From Thermoleophilia bacterium (lineage in GTDB: Bacteria > Actinomycetota > Thermoleophilia > Gaiellales > Gaiellaceae), in NCBI GenBank assembly GCA_023382435.1, contig JAHDVS010000014.1:6905-54250 (forward strand): DNA of 47,346 bases. Reading direction: 5' to 3'. The translations under genes and the position numbers were made by a program. Under the pieces are notes generated by a model that worked only from the letters and a program-made list of their open reading frames with translations, did no database searches and was not told the DNA's origin. Positions 7,731-15,911 of this stretch are shown here, one piece after another; position 1 is the stretch's first letter, and each line of letters opens with the position of its first letter.

Positions 7731-9062
7731 GTGAGCGAGCGCATCATCCTTCGCAACGGCACGGTCGTCACCTTGAACGACGACGACGACGTTCATTTCG
7801 GCGGCACGGTCGTGATCGAGGGTGACCGGATCGCCTACGTCGGGCCGGACGACGTTCCCGCCGACGGTGCCCGGGTGATCGACGTGACCGACCGGATCGT
7901 GATGCCCGGCCTCGTCGACTTCCACTACCACACCGCGCTCGGCAAGGGCTGGTCCGACCACCTGCCGCTCTGGGAGTATCTCCAGACGTGCTGGTATCCG
8001 ATGATCCGGGCCCTCGACGAGGAGTCGGCCTACTGGGCAGCGCTCGCGAGCTACAGCGAGTCCGTCAAGTGCGGCGTCACGGCCGTGAACGACATGTACC
8101 GCCAGCTCGGTGCGCTCGCGGACGCCGCGGAGCGGATCGGCATTCGCGCGGTGCTCTCGAACGACGTCGCCACCGACGAGCACGATCTCGACACGCTCGC
8201 CGACAACGAGCGGGCCTTCCGGGAGCGCAACGGCTCAGCGGACGGACGGATCAAGGTCCTCGTCGGGATCGAGTGGCTCCCCCTCGCCTCCGTGGAGCTC
8301 CTGCGCGACGCGCGGGCGCTCGCGAACGACCTCGGTACCGGGATCCACATCCACCTGAACGAATCCCTGTCCGAGGTCGAGATCTCGAAGGAGATGTTCG
8401 GCCGCCGGCCGACGGAGGTCGCCTACGACACCGGCATCCTCGGCCCGGACTGCATCGCCGCCCACTGCGTCTGGCTGTCCGACGCCGAGATCGCCCTGAT
8501 GCGGGAGACCCGCACGCACATCTCCCACAACCCGAGCTCGAACGCCAAGCTCGGCAACGGCGTCGCTCGCCTGCCGGAGCTACTCGCCGCCGGCCTGAAC
8601 GTCGGCCTCGGCCACGATGCGGCCGAGTGCAACAACAGCCGCGACATGTTCGAGGTGATGAAGTTCGCCTCGCTGATGCACCGCGCCACCCGCGTCGACG
8701 CGAGCCTCGGCCAGGCTCCCGACATCCTGCGGATGGCTTGCCGCAACGGCAACGTCGGCCTCGGCATCGACGCCGGCGAGCTGGCGGCCGGCAAGAAGGC
8801 GGACATGATCGTGGTCGACACGCGAAGCCAGATGTTCACGCCGCTGATGCCGGAATCGAAAGACCACGTGTACAGCCACCTCGTCTTCGCGGCCAACGGC
8901 AGCTGCGTCGAGACGACGATCGTCGACGGCCGCGTGATCTACGAGAACCGCGAGTTCACGACGATCGACGAGGGCGAGGTGCTGCGCGAGGCAAACCGGG
9001 CCTTCCGCGAGGTGATCGCTCGCATGGACGTCCCGGATCTCGAGTCGGTGCGCCGCTCGTAG
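7731..9062 (+). CDS. ATZ/TRZ-type amidohydrolase (deaminase family)
   Basis: A 443-residue metal-dependent amidohydrolase of the cytosine-deaminase/8-oxoguanine-deaminase/chlorohydrolase group. Metal ligands are seen in VDFHYH (His65, His67), HIHLNES near 210, AHCVWLSD near 243 and GLGHDAAECNN near 300, and there is a C-terminal beta-sandwich (GELAAGKKADMIVVD). These enzymes hydrolytically deaminate or dechlorinate heteroaromatic rings, so a 4-aminopyrimidine is a reasonable substrate here. The GTG at 7731 has a good GGGAGGG ribosome site 6-7 nt upstream. An operator-like site shared with the downstream transport and catabolic genes precedes it. Confidence 0.88.
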   Translation: MSERIILRNGTVVTLNDDDDVHFGGTVVIEGDRIAYVGPDDVPADGARVIDVTDRIVMPGLVDFHYHTALGKGWSDHLPLWEYLQTCWYPMIRALDEESAYWAALASYSESVKCGVTAVNDMYRQLGALADAAERIGIRAVLSNDVATDEHDLDTLADNERAFRERNGSADGRIKVLVGIEWLPLASVELLRDARALANDLGTGIHIHLNESLSEVEISKEMFGRRPTEVAYDTGILGPDCIAAHCVWLSDAEIALMRETRTHISHNPSSNAKLGNGVARLPELLAAGLNVGLGHDAAECNNSRDMFEVMKFASLMHRATRVDASLGQAPDILRMACRNGNVGLGIDAGELAAGKKADMIVVDTRSQMFTPLMPESKDHVYSHLVFAANGSCVETTIVDGRVIYENREFTTIDEGEVLREANRAFREVIARMDVPDLESVRRS

Positions 9063-9083
9063 CGGGCGCCGTGCTGCCGGCGC

Positions 9084-9758
9084 TCAGACGGGCCAGGCCT
9101 CCCGGCGCAGCCCCATGTCCCAGAACATCCACTCGTAGCGCGAGCAGACGACGAAGTGCTCGGCCACGCGCGCCCGCTCGCGCGGGCCGAGCCCGGGCTC
9201 GAGCTCGTCGGCGACGTCGAGCACCGTCCCGACGAGGCTCTCGTACTCCTCGCCGCCGTACATGTCCAGCCAGCGCTGGTAGAGGGGGCGCGGCGACCCT
9301 GCCCGCGAGAGCTCCTTCCCGACCTCGAGGTAGATCCAGGCGCAGGGGAGGACGGCGCCGACCGACTCGGCGAACGTCCCGCCGTGGGCGACCGAGAGCA
9401 TGTAGGTGGTGTACGCGACGTTCGTCGGGGCGAGCGGCGTCGCCTCGATCTCCTCCGGCGCCAGGCCCCACTCGCGGAAGAAGTCCGCGTGGATCGTCTG
9501 TTCCGCGTGGACGAGGTCGGAGGCGATCCGGTTGAAGCAGAGCATGTGCGCCGACGACGCGGCCCTGGCTGCGGCGATCGAGTGCACGCGGGCGTACTCG
9601 CGCAGGTAGAGCGTGTCCTGGACGATGTAGAAGCGAAACGACTCCTCCGGGAGCGTTCCGTCGAGCAACCCCGTCAGGAACGGGTGCTCGAGGATCCGCT
9701 CGTAGATCCCGGAGATCGAGGCCCAGAGTTCGCGGGTCAGACTCGTGTTCGCTGTCAT
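9084..9758 (-). CDS. tenA: TenA-family aminopyrimidine aminohydrolase/thiaminase II (TenA-1)
   Basis: A 224-residue all-helical enzyme that in characterised homologues replaces the amino group of 5-aminomethyl-HMP with water, or splits thiamin. Compared with Bacillus subtilis TenA, the active site is complete: Asp48 and Tyr51 in QDTLYL, Tyr in VAYTTYM, the nucleophile Cys139 in LPCAWIY, Tyr in DMYGGE, and Glu209 in YEWMFW. It is the last gene of the ABC transporter operon, so the imported substrate is probably a thiamin-derived pyrimidine. A 15-bp hairpin separates it from the binding-protein gene. Confidence 0.92.
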   Translation of the reverse strand: MTANTSLTRELWASISGIYERILEHPFLTGLLDGTLPEESFRFYIVQDTLYLREYARVHSIAAARAASSAHMLCFNRIASDLVHAEQTIHADFFREWGLAPEEIEATPLAPTNVAYTTYMLSVAHGGTFAESVGAVLPCAWIYLEVGKELSRAGSPRPLYQRWLDMYGGEEYESLVGTVLDVADELEPGLGPRERARVAEHFVVCSRYEWMFWDMGLRREAWPV

Positions 9759-9776
9759 CCGTCGGCTCGAGGTGAC

Positions 9777-9812
9777 GGCGGCGGCGGAGGGGGATCACCC
9801 TCCGCCGCCGCC
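9777..9812 (-). other. Strong intergenic hairpin between binding-protein gene and tenA
   Basis: Perfect 15-bp arms (9777-9791 and 9798-9812) with a 6-nt loop, directly after the binding-protein stop codon and 19 nt before the TenA start. In this position such stems usually protect the upstream mRNA from decay or partly terminate transcription, giving more binding protein than downstream product. No U-tract follows. Confidence 0.6.
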
Positions 9813-9826
9813 GCCCCGCCCGGTTC

Positions 9827-10969
9827 CTAGCAGCCGGGCAGGTACTCGTTCGTGGCGATCGTCGCCGGATCGATTGCTCCGTCGAGCAGGCCGTTGTCGA
9901 GCATCCACTGCCCGAACGTCGCCCAGCCTTCGAGGTCGAAGCAGCCGGTCGGCACGCCCTTCGGGGAGGTGAGGAGCGGCAGCGTGTCAGGAACCATCCC
10001 CTCGATCTCCTCGGCCGTGTACTCGGTGTTCGCCTTCATGATCTCGATCGAGCCGGCCTCGTCGGCCTGCGCAGCCTCCGTTGCCGCCACCATCGCGGCG
10101 AGGAAGCGCTTGACCGCGTCGGCGTAGGCCGCGTCGCTCTGCAGGCGCTCGGAGTTGGCGACCACGAGCAGCTCGTCGTAGTGCGGCACTCCGAGGTCCT
10201 CGAGCTTCACGATCGTCGGTGGGGAGCCAGTCTGCGACTCGATGTGGATGCCCTCGATATTGAAGTAGGCGCCGATGACCGCGTCCACCTTCTTGGTCAG
10301 CAGGGCGGGAACGAGGTCGAAACCGACATTGACGCTCTTGACGTCCCCCTTCGCGAGGCCCTGCTGCTGGCGCATCGTGGTCAGGATCGCGTCGTCGAAC
10401 GGCAGGCCGGCGACGCCGATTGTCGCGCCCTTGATCGTGTCGGGGCCCTGCACCTTCGAGTCGCTCAGCGACATCAGCACGTTCAGCGGAGTCGGCACGA
10501 GCGAGCCGACCGCGATCACCGGAAGCTCCTCCTGGGCGGCGAAGAACATGTCGCCCTGGTAGAAGACCGAAAGGTCGAACTGGTTCGTCGCGACGAGCTT
10601 GAGGCCGGCCGTGACGTCGGACGGCACCTCGAACTCGACGGTCAGCGCCTGCTCGTCGAAGAAGCCGTTCTCGAGCGCGTAGTAGAGCGCGACGTGATCC
10701 GGGTTCGGGAACCAGTCGAGTGCCACCTTGATCGTGGCGGGCTCGAGCGGCGCCTCTGTCTCCGCCGGCGGCTCCTCCGTCTCGGCCGGCGGCTCCTCCG
10801 TCTCGGCCGGCGGCGCCTCCGTCTCGGCGGGTGGCGCCTCCGTCTCGGCGGGTGCCGTCGTCTCCGGCGCGGCGGCGTCGTCGCTGCCGCCGCAGGCGGC
10901 GAGCGCGAGCACCGCGGCCACAAGCGCGAGCAGGAGCAGGAACGGTCGTGCTGTCGAGCGATGGGTCAC
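9827..10969 (-). CDS. NMT1/ThiY-like ABC substrate-binding lipoprotein
   Basis: A 380-residue lipoprotein with an N-terminal signal ending in a lipobox (LALAACGG, Cys near 24) and a Pro/Glu/Thr-rich linker of about 40 residues built from a PPAETEA repeat. The binding domain opens with VALDWFPNPDHVALYYA, which closely resembles ThiY, the formylaminopyrimidine-binding protein, and SsuA/NMT1 relatives. Together with the permease and ATPase upstream and TenA downstream it most likely imports a thiamin pyrimidine precursor. Riboflavin (RibY) is an alternative ligand class. The GTG start has a strong AAAGGAGG site. Confidence 0.9.
   Translation of the reverse strand: MTHRSTARPFLLLLALVAAVLALAACGGSDDAAAPETTAPAETEAPPAETEAPPAETEEPPAETEEPPAETEAPLEPATIKVALDWFPNPDHVALYYALENGFFDEQALTVEFEVPSDVTAGLKLVATNQFDLSVFYQGDMFFAAQEELPVIAVGSLVPTPLNVLMSLSDSKVQGPDTIKGATIGVAGLPFDDAILTTMRQQQGLAKGDVKSVNVGFDLVPALLTKKVDAVIGAYFNIEGIHIESQTGSPPTIVKLEDLGVPHYDELLVVANSERLQSDAAYADAVKRFLAAMVAATEAAQADEAGSIEIMKANTEYTAEEIEGMVPDTLPLLTSPKGVPTGCFDLEGWATFGQWMLDNGLLDGAIDPATIATNEYLPGC
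10749..10853 (-). repeat. Five tandem 21-bp units coding the lipoprotein linker
   Basis: Five in-frame 21-bp units at 10749-10769, 10770-10790, 10791-10811, 10812-10832 and 10833-10853. Units 2 and 3 are identical, as are 4 and 5. Each codes a 7-residue Pro/Ala/Glu/Thr block. They form the flexible tether between lipid anchor and binding domain, and copy number could vary by slippage. Confidence 0.85.
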
Positions 10970-11016
10970 TGGGCCTCCTTTGGTCGAACTCTGCCTCGGC
11001 ACTCCCCTGGTTGTGA

Positions 11017-11844
11017 TCACTTCATACGGCCTCCCCGGCTCCGTGCCCAGGGAATCGTGAGCCGCTCGACCAGGGCCACGAGCAAGAACAGCGAGACGGC
11101 CATCGACGTGATGATCGCGACGGCGGCGAAGACGAGCGGCGTGTCGAGGCGACCCTTCGCCTGGATCATCAGCCAGCCCAGGCCGCCGTCGGAGCCCGCC
11201 CACTCTCCGAACACGGCGCCGATCGCCGCGTACGTTGCGCCGATGCGGGTCCCCGTGAAGATGAACGGGAGGGCCGACGGGAACTCGACACGGCGGAAGA
11301 TCGACCGGCGCGAGGCGTCGAGCGTCTGCATCATCCGTACGTACTCGCGGTCGACCGAGCTTAGACCGTCGATCGTGTTGACCGCGATCGGGAAGAAGCA
11401 GAAGAGCGCGATCACCGCGAGGATCGGTCCGATGTTGAAGCCCATCACGAGCACGAGCACCGGCGCGAGCACCACGGTCGGGACGCTCTGAGAGGCGATC
11501 AGGATCGGCAGCACGCCGCGGCGCAGCGTCTCCGAGAGATGGAGGAGCACGCCGATCACGAGCCCGGCAGTCAGCGCGATCAGGAAGCCGAGCAGGACCT
11601 CCCGGAGCGTCGTCCAGGAGTGACCGGCGAGCGGCCCGGCGTCGTCGCGAAGCGTCGCCACGATCAGCGACGGCGCGGGCCAGAGAAAACGTGGCACGTC
11701 GAGCACGCGGATCAGGAGCTCCCAGAGCCCGAGCGCGACCACCACGATCGTGACCGCGGGCCCGTACTGCCAGGCGTGCCGGCGCCAGCGGCTCTCCGTG
11801 CTCGCTGCTGCCACCGCGCTCGCTGTCGTCGTGTCGAGGGTCAT
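11017..11844 (-). CDS. ABC transporter permease (ThiX/SsuC type)
   Basis: A 275-residue inner-membrane permease with about six hydrophobic segments. It has the NMT1-type conserved region with the EAA-like loop near residues 190-215 (EYVRMMQTLDASRRSIFRRV) preceding the PFIFTGTRIGATYAAIGAVFGEW segment. This family works with soluble binding proteins for nitrate, sulfonates or pyrimidine precursors. Its ATG overlaps the ATPase stop (ATGA), and the lipoprotein gene follows 47 nt downstream, so all three are one operon. There is an N-terminal cytoplasmic extension of about 30 residues. Confidence 0.9.
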   Translation of the reverse strand: MTLDTTTASAVAAASTESRWRRHAWQYGPAVTIVVVALGLWELLIRVLDVPRFLWPAPSLIVATLRDDAGPLAGHSWTTLREVLLGFLIALTAGLVIGVLLHLSETLRRGVLPILIASQSVPTVVLAPVLVLVMGFNIGPILAVIALFCFFPIAVNTIDGLSSVDREYVRMMQTLDASRRSIFRRVEFPSALPFIFTGTRIGATYAAIGAVFGEWAGSDGGLGWLMIQAKGRLDTPLVFAAVAIITSMAVSLFLLVALVERLTIPWARSRGGRMK

Positions 11845-12644
11845 ACCTCGAGCGCCTCGAGCGCCTGCTCCTTGAGGTGCGCGAACTCCGGTGAGGTGAC
11901 GATCTCGCGTCGCGGCACGTTCGTCGGGAAGTCGGTGTCGAGCTTGTGGACGATCCTGCCGGGCCGGGCGGAGAAGACGACGACGTGGTGCGTCAGGAGC
12001 AGCGCCTCGTCGACGTCGTGCGTGACGAGCAGCGCCGTCTTGGGCTCCTGCGTCAGCGCGCCGAGCAGCCACTCCTGCATGCTCGCCCGCGTGATCGAGT
12101 CGAGCGCGGCGAACGGCTCGTCGAGCAGGAACACGTCCTTCTCTGCCATCAGCGTACGCAGGAACGCCACCCGCTGGCGCATCCCCCCGGAGAGCTGCGC
12201 GGGCATGTGCTCCTCGAACTCGGCCAGGCCGAAGCGTTCGAACAGCGGGCGGGCGCGCTCCCGCGCCGCGCGGCGGTGGACGCCGCGGTTCTCGAGTGCG
12301 AGGCAGGCGTTGTCGAGAGCGCTCCGCCAGGGCAGCAGCAGATCCTTCTGGGGCATCAGGGCGCAGCGCGCGAGCCGCTCCTTCGCCGTCGTCGCCCGCC
12401 CGATCGCGACCGAGCCCGCGCTCGGCTCGACCAGGCCCGCGATGTTGGAGAGCAGCGTGGACTTCCCGCAGCCGCTCGGCCCGACGATTCCCAGCCGGGT
12501 GTGCATCCGGATGTGCAGATCGATCCCGTCGAGCGCGACCGTATCGCCGAACACCTGGCGCACCCCTTCGATCGTGATCGAGGAGTCCGTCACGCCGGAG
12601 CCGGCGTTCACCGGCGGCGCAGTCCAGGGGCGCTCAGCGGCCAT
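11841..12644 (-). CDS. ABC transporter ATP-binding protein (ThiZ/SsuB type)
   Basis: A 267-residue nucleotide-binding subunit. Walker A is GPSGCGKSTLL near residue 54, the Q-loop is in ALMPQKDLLLPW near 93, the signature LSGGMRQR near 149, Walker B VFLLDEPFAALD near 170, and the switch His in LLVTHDVDEAL near 205. All are canonical. It is the first gene of the ABC-TenA operon. An operator-like site lies about 70 nt upstream, shared with the divergent HDAC-type gene. I see no CTGAGA-type TPP riboswitch in the leader. Confidence 0.92.
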   Translation of the reverse strand: MAAERPWTAPPVNAGSGVTDSSITIEGVRQVFGDTVALDGIDLHIRMHTRLGIVGPSGCGKSTLLSNIAGLVEPSAGSVAIGRATTAKERLARCALMPQKDLLLPWRSALDNACLALENRGVHRRAARERARPLFERFGLAEFEEHMPAQLSGGMRQRVAFLRTLMAEKDVFLLDEPFAALDSITRASMQEWLLGALTQEPKTALLVTHDVDEALLLTHHVVVFSARPGRIVHKLDTDFPTNVPRREIVTSPEFAHLKEQALEALEV

Positions 12645-12712
12645 TCGTACCCTCTCCGACGGGCCCGTACGTCATCTGGTTAGTCTCCGACTCTCCCACC
12701 GCTGTTGATATA

Positions 12713-12724
12713 TGAGATACGGAG
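12713..12724. promoter_or_regulatory. Putative GntR operator, site 2 (ABC operon/HDAC divergent region)
   Basis: TGAGATACGGAG preceded by GATATA. On the minus strand it reads CCGTATCTCATATAT, nearly the same as site 4 (TCGTATCTCATATCT). It lies between the divergent ABC operon and the HDAC-type gene and could act on both. Confidence 0.55.
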
Positions 12725-12781
12725 GGACTACGCTAGATGCTTGCCCGCGCCATGTCAACGCGGGTGGGAAGGGAGGGCACG

Positions 12782-13897
12782 GTGAAGACGGCGCTCTGCT
12801 GGGACGATCGCTTCGCGACGCACGACATGGGCCGCGGCGCCATGTACCTACCGATCGAGGGTCTGGTCGAGGACGACCTGCATGTCGACTCGACCGCGAG
12901 GATCGTCCGCACGCGGAACCTGATCCGGGCCGCAGGCCTGGACGACGAGCTCGCGGTCGTCGTGCCGCGCGAGGCGAGGGTGGACGAGCTGCTGCGGGTG
13001 CACTCGCCCGAGCACGTGGAGCGGATGAAGGCGGAGTCGGACGCCGGCCGGGGCGATGCGGGCGGCGGCTTCACGCCGATGGACGGGCGCTCCTACGGGC
13101 TCGCCCTGCTCTCGGCCGGCTCGGCCTTGACCGCGCTCGAGCTCGTGCTCGGCGGCCGGGCCCGGGCCGCCCACGCGATGCTGCGCCGCTCGGGCCACCA
13201 CGCCTGGCGCGACTCGGGCTATGGATTCTGCATTTTCAACAACTGCGCGGTTGCGGCCCGGGCCGCCCAGGTCGAGCACGGCATCGAGCGGGTCGCGATC
13301 GTCGACATCGACGCCCACCACGGCAACGGCACCGAGGCGATCTTTCTCTCCGACCCGACCGTGCTCACGGTCTCGATCCACCAGGACCGCAGCTTTCCGG
13401 TCGAGACGGGCATGGTCGAGACGGTCGGTGACGGCGAGGGAGTCGGTGCGAACGTGAACGTCAACCTCCCCGCCGGCACCGGCGACCCCGGCTACCATCG
13501 CGCGCTCGACGAGATCGTGTGCCCGATCCTGCGCGCCTACCGGCCGCAGGTCGTGATCGTCGCCTGCGGCGTCGATGCGAGCCTCTTCGATCCGCTGTCG
13601 CGGCTCGGCGTCACGGCCGCCGGCTTCGCGGGGATCGCACAGCGCCTGCTCGCCGTCGCGAACGACGTGTGCGAGGGGCGGCTCGTCTCGGTTCAGGAAG
13701 GCGGGTACAGCCACGTGTACGCGCCGTTCTGCTGGCTCGCCTTCCTGGAGGTGCTGGCCGGGCTGCCGCGCCACGACGACCCGTTCGAGCCGTTCGTGGC
13801 CGGGCAGGCGTGCTGCCGCGAGGAGGCGCCGTGGCAGCGAGCGGCGCTCGACGAGCAGCGCGCGTTCCTGGCCGCGTACTGGTCGGTGCTCGCGTAG
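12782..13897 (+). CDS. Histone-deacetylase-family amidohydrolase (acetylpolyamine amidohydrolase type)
   Basis: A 371-residue zinc-dependent deacylase. Conserved features are SGHHAWRD with the His pair near residue 141, GFCIFNN, IDAHHGNGTE (zinc Asp/His) near 181, ACGVDASLFDPL with the third zinc Asp near 265, and EGGYS with the catalytic Tyr near 305. Such enzymes hydrolyse N-acyl amines, in bacteria often acetylated polyamines; here an N-acyl or formyl aminopyrimidine is possible. I chose the GTG at 12782 behind GGGAGGG; an ATG at 12737 would add 15 poorly conserved residues. It is divergent from the ABC operon. Confidence 0.87.
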   Translation: MKTALCWDDRFATHDMGRGAMYLPIEGLVEDDLHVDSTARIVRTRNLIRAAGLDDELAVVVPREARVDELLRVHSPEHVERMKAESDAGRGDAGGGFTPMDGRSYGLALLSAGSALTALELVLGGRARAAHAMLRRSGHHAWRDSGYGFCIFNNCAVAARAAQVEHGIERVAIVDIDAHHGNGTEAIFLSDPTVLTVSIHQDRSFPVETGMVETVGDGEGVGANVNVNLPAGTGDPGYHRALDEIVCPILRAYRPQVVIVACGVDASLFDPLSRLGVTAAGFAGIAQRLLAVANDVCEGRLVSVQEGGYSHVYAPFCWLAFLEVLAGLPRHDDPFEPFVAGQACCREEAPWQRAALDEQRAFLAAYWSVLA

Positions 13898-13913
13898 TCC
13901 GGCTGTTCGGATC

Positions 13914-14576
13914 TCAGCCGGCCGGCTCGAGCGAGTCGCGCTCGATCGAGCCGATGTGCGCCGCCGTCGCCGCGGCCGCCGACTCCTCGTCGCCGGCGAC
14001 GATCCCGGCGAGGATCGCCTCGTGCTCCAGGATCGAGCGCGCCTCGCGCCCGGGGGAGCGCAGCGAGGTCGAGCCGATCAGCAGCAGGACGCTGCGCAGG
14101 TCGACGAGCAGCTTGCCCATGCGGCTGTTCCCCGACGCGTCGGCCAGCACGTCCGAGAACACGGTCAACGCGTCGAGGAGCCGCTGGGTGTCGCCCTCGG
14201 CTAGCGCACGCTTGCTCTCCTCGATCGAGGCCTCGAGCGTGGCCAGCACGTCCGGAGGCCGCCGGCGGGCGAGGTCGCGGGCGATCTGGCACTCGAGCAG
14301 GAGCCGCAGTTCGAGCACCTCGCGCACGTCGTCGGCGGACGGCTCGAGCACGCGCGCGCCGCGGTAGGGCTCGATCTCGACGAGCCCGTCGCGCTGCAGG
14401 CGGATCAGCGCCTCGCGCACCGGCGTCTTCGAGACCCCGAGCTCCTCGGCGATCCGAGCCTCCACGAGCTGGGCGCCGGGTCGCAGGGCGCCCGAGACGA
14501 TCTCGTCGCGCAGGCGCTCGTAGACGCGCCGCTCGAGCTGGGCGGGCAGGATCTTGTCACGTACGCGTTCGGCCAC
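13914..14576 (-). CDS. GntR-family (FCD domain) transcriptional regulator
   Basis: A 220-residue regulator. The winged helix spans about residues 15-75 (RPGAQLVEARIAEELGVSKT and PVREAL), followed by an all-helical FCD ligand domain. In many FCD proteins a metal is held by Asp and three His. Here the usual first His after the Phe in the xFHxxI segment is Ser (VFSDVLADASGN), while EHEAIL and AAHI remain, so metal binding may be altered. It converges on the HDAC gene and is divergent from the M20 gene. A copy of the shared operator lies just upstream, so autoregulation is likely. Confidence 0.9.
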   Translation of the reverse strand: MAERVRDKILPAQLERRVYERLRDEIVSGALRPGAQLVEARIAEELGVSKTPVREALIRLQRDGLVEIEPYRGARVLEPSADDVREVLELRLLLECQIARDLARRRPPDVLATLEASIEESKRALAEGDTQRLLDALTVFSDVLADASGNSRMGKLLVDLRSVLLLIGSTSLRSPGREARSILEHEAILAGIVAGDEESAAAATAAHIGSIERDSLEPAG

Positions 14577-14580
14577 GGTC

Positions 14581-14598
14581 TCTCGTACATCGTATCTC
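14581..14598 (-). promoter_or_regulatory. Putative GntR operator, site 3 (autoregulation)
   Basis: The plus strand reads TCTCGTACATCGTATCTC, containing the CGTATCTC core. It starts 4 nt upstream of the GntR start codon, so binding would block its own promoter. Confidence 0.55.
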
Positions 14599-14670
14599 GG
14601 CTCTCCGGGGGCCCCGGACGCGGGTGGGGCCGATGGCGCTTGACGGTCCCGCCGGCCCGGCCGTAGACTG

Positions 14671-14690
14671 CCTGTCGTATCTCATATCTG
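14671..14690 (+). promoter_or_regulatory. Putative GntR operator, site 4, with leaderless promoter of the M20 operon
   Basis: CCTGTCGTATCTCA (14671-14684) holds the exact CGTATCTCA core. It runs into TATCTG (14685-14690), a -10-like hexamer 6 nt before the M20 ATG, so this operon mRNA probably begins at the start codon. Confidence 0.55.
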
Positions 14691-14696
14691 ATTTCA

Positions 14697-15899
14697 ATGT
14701 CCGCCTCTCCCATCGATACGACGCTCGAAGCCGCTGCCGCCCTCGTCGACGCCGACGACGCGGTCGCGCTCACTTGCGAGCTCGTGCGGATTCCGAGCGT
14801 CCAGGGTGAGGAGGGGGAGATCGCGCGCTACCTGCACGGGCGGATGGGCCGGATGGGCTTCGACGACGTCGGCCTCCAGGACGCGCTGCCCGACCGCCCG
14901 AACGTCGTCGGCGTCGTCGACTCGGGTCGGCCCGGGCCGACGCTCGTCCTCACGGGCCACATCGACACGAAGCCGGTCTGCGTCGGCTGGAGCGGCGACC
15001 CGTACTCCGGGCGGCTCGACGACGGCAAGGTGCACGGGCACGCCGTCATGGACATGAAGGCCGGCGTCGCCACCCTGACCGAGGCGGCCGCCGCGCTCGC
15101 CCGCGACCGCTCGCTCTGGTGCGGCAAGGTCGTGCTGGCCGCGGTCGCCGACCACATGGGCCAGCAGCAGGGCGCGATCCGCTTTTTCGAGGAGCACCGG
15201 GCCGACTACTCGATCCTCGGCGAGCTGACCGATCTCGAGATCTACCTCGGTCACCGCGGCCGCCTCTACTGGGACGTCACCTCGGTCGGCCGCGCGGCCC
15301 ACACCTGCCACCGCCACCGCGCGATCAACGCGATCGCGAAGATGGTGCCGCTCGTCGAGGAGGTCGAGGCGCTCCGTCACGTGCCGGACCTGCCCGCCGA
15401 CGTCACCGAGCTGTTCGGGCCAGAGCTCTTCACCGCGGTTGGCCGGATCTACGGCGGTCTGCCGCCGGGGGGCCCGTCGATGATCCCCGACGAATGCGTG
15501 ATCCGCATCGACTCGCGCCCCCAGCCGGGCATCGAGGAGGGCGACGTGCGCGCGCTGATCGAGGGTGCGATCGCCCGCGCCCGCGCCCGCGATCCGGAGG
15601 CCCGCTACGAGCTCGTGCTCGCCGACCGCAAGAGCCCGCACCTGATCGCCCGCGAGCACCCGCTCACCGAGGCGCTCGCGCGGTCGATCAGGGCCGTCAC
15701 CGGGGCGGAGCCGGTCTACGGCGCCGGCTCCTGGCTTGCCGACACCGCCAGCGTCGGGCATCTCGCGCCGACCGTGATCTACGGGCCCGGTCGCGAGCCG
15801 GTCTACATGCCCGACGAGTGGCTCGACGTGGCGGACATCCACACGGCCGCCCGGGTCTACGCGGCGACCGCCGTTCAGCTGCTCGCCCCCGGTGGTTAG
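14697..15899 (+). CDS. M20-family peptidase/deacylase homologue with altered active site
   Basis: A 400-residue protein with the M20 fold (ArgE/DapE/YlmB group). The first ligands are present: GHID (His88, Asp90) and MDMKAG (Asp119). The usual DEE motif, which holds the catalytic and a metal-binding Glu, is replaced by DHM (152-154). The later Glu in LGELTD (Glu176) remains, but the C-terminal ligand His is Tyr370 (VYMPDEW). The lid domain (GHRGRLYWDVTSVGRAAHT) is intact, so this is not a decayed gene. YlmB, the formylaminopyrimidine deformylase of thiamin salvage, belongs to this family; whether this protein acts in that way is uncertain. Confidence 0.85.
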   Translation: MSASPIDTTLEAAAALVDADDAVALTCELVRIPSVQGEEGEIARYLHGRMGRMGFDDVGLQDALPDRPNVVGVVDSGRPGPTLVLTGHIDTKPVCVGWSGDPYSGRLDDGKVHGHAVMDMKAGVATLTEAAAALARDRSLWCGKVVLAAVADHMGQQQGAIRFFEEHRADYSILGELTDLEIYLGHRGRLYWDVTSVGRAAHTCHRHRAINAIAKMVPLVEEVEALRHVPDLPADVTELFGPELFTAVGRIYGGLPPGGPSMIPDECVIRIDSRPQPGIEEGDVRALIEGAIARARARDPEARYELVLADRKSPHLIAREHPLTEALARSIRAVTGAEPVYGAGSWLADTASVGHLAPTVIYGPGREPVYMPDEWLDVADIHTAARVYAATAVQLLAPGG

Positions 15900-15911
15900 C
15901 GCGGCCTCTTG

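Noticed and set aside
7974-7986. A sixth GntR operator (GAGTATCTCCAG)
   Set aside because: It is inside the amidohydrolase coding region and matches only TATCTC; treated as chance.
10749-10853. CRISPR-like array
   Set aside because: The 21-bp units are contiguous without spacers, in frame, and code a lipoprotein linker.
12645-12781. TPP riboswitch upstream of the ABC/TenA operon or amidohydrolase
   Set aside because: I looked for the CTGAGA and ACCTGA-type conserved blocks in the intergenic regions at 7692-7730, 12645-12781 and 14577-14696 and found no matching pair. CTGAGA does occur at 7681 but lacks the remaining conserved elements.
12737-12781. Alternative ATG start of the HDAC-type gene at 12737
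   Set aside because: It adds 15 residues without family similarity. The GTG at 12782 has a strong GGGAGGG site and begins with the conserved strand.
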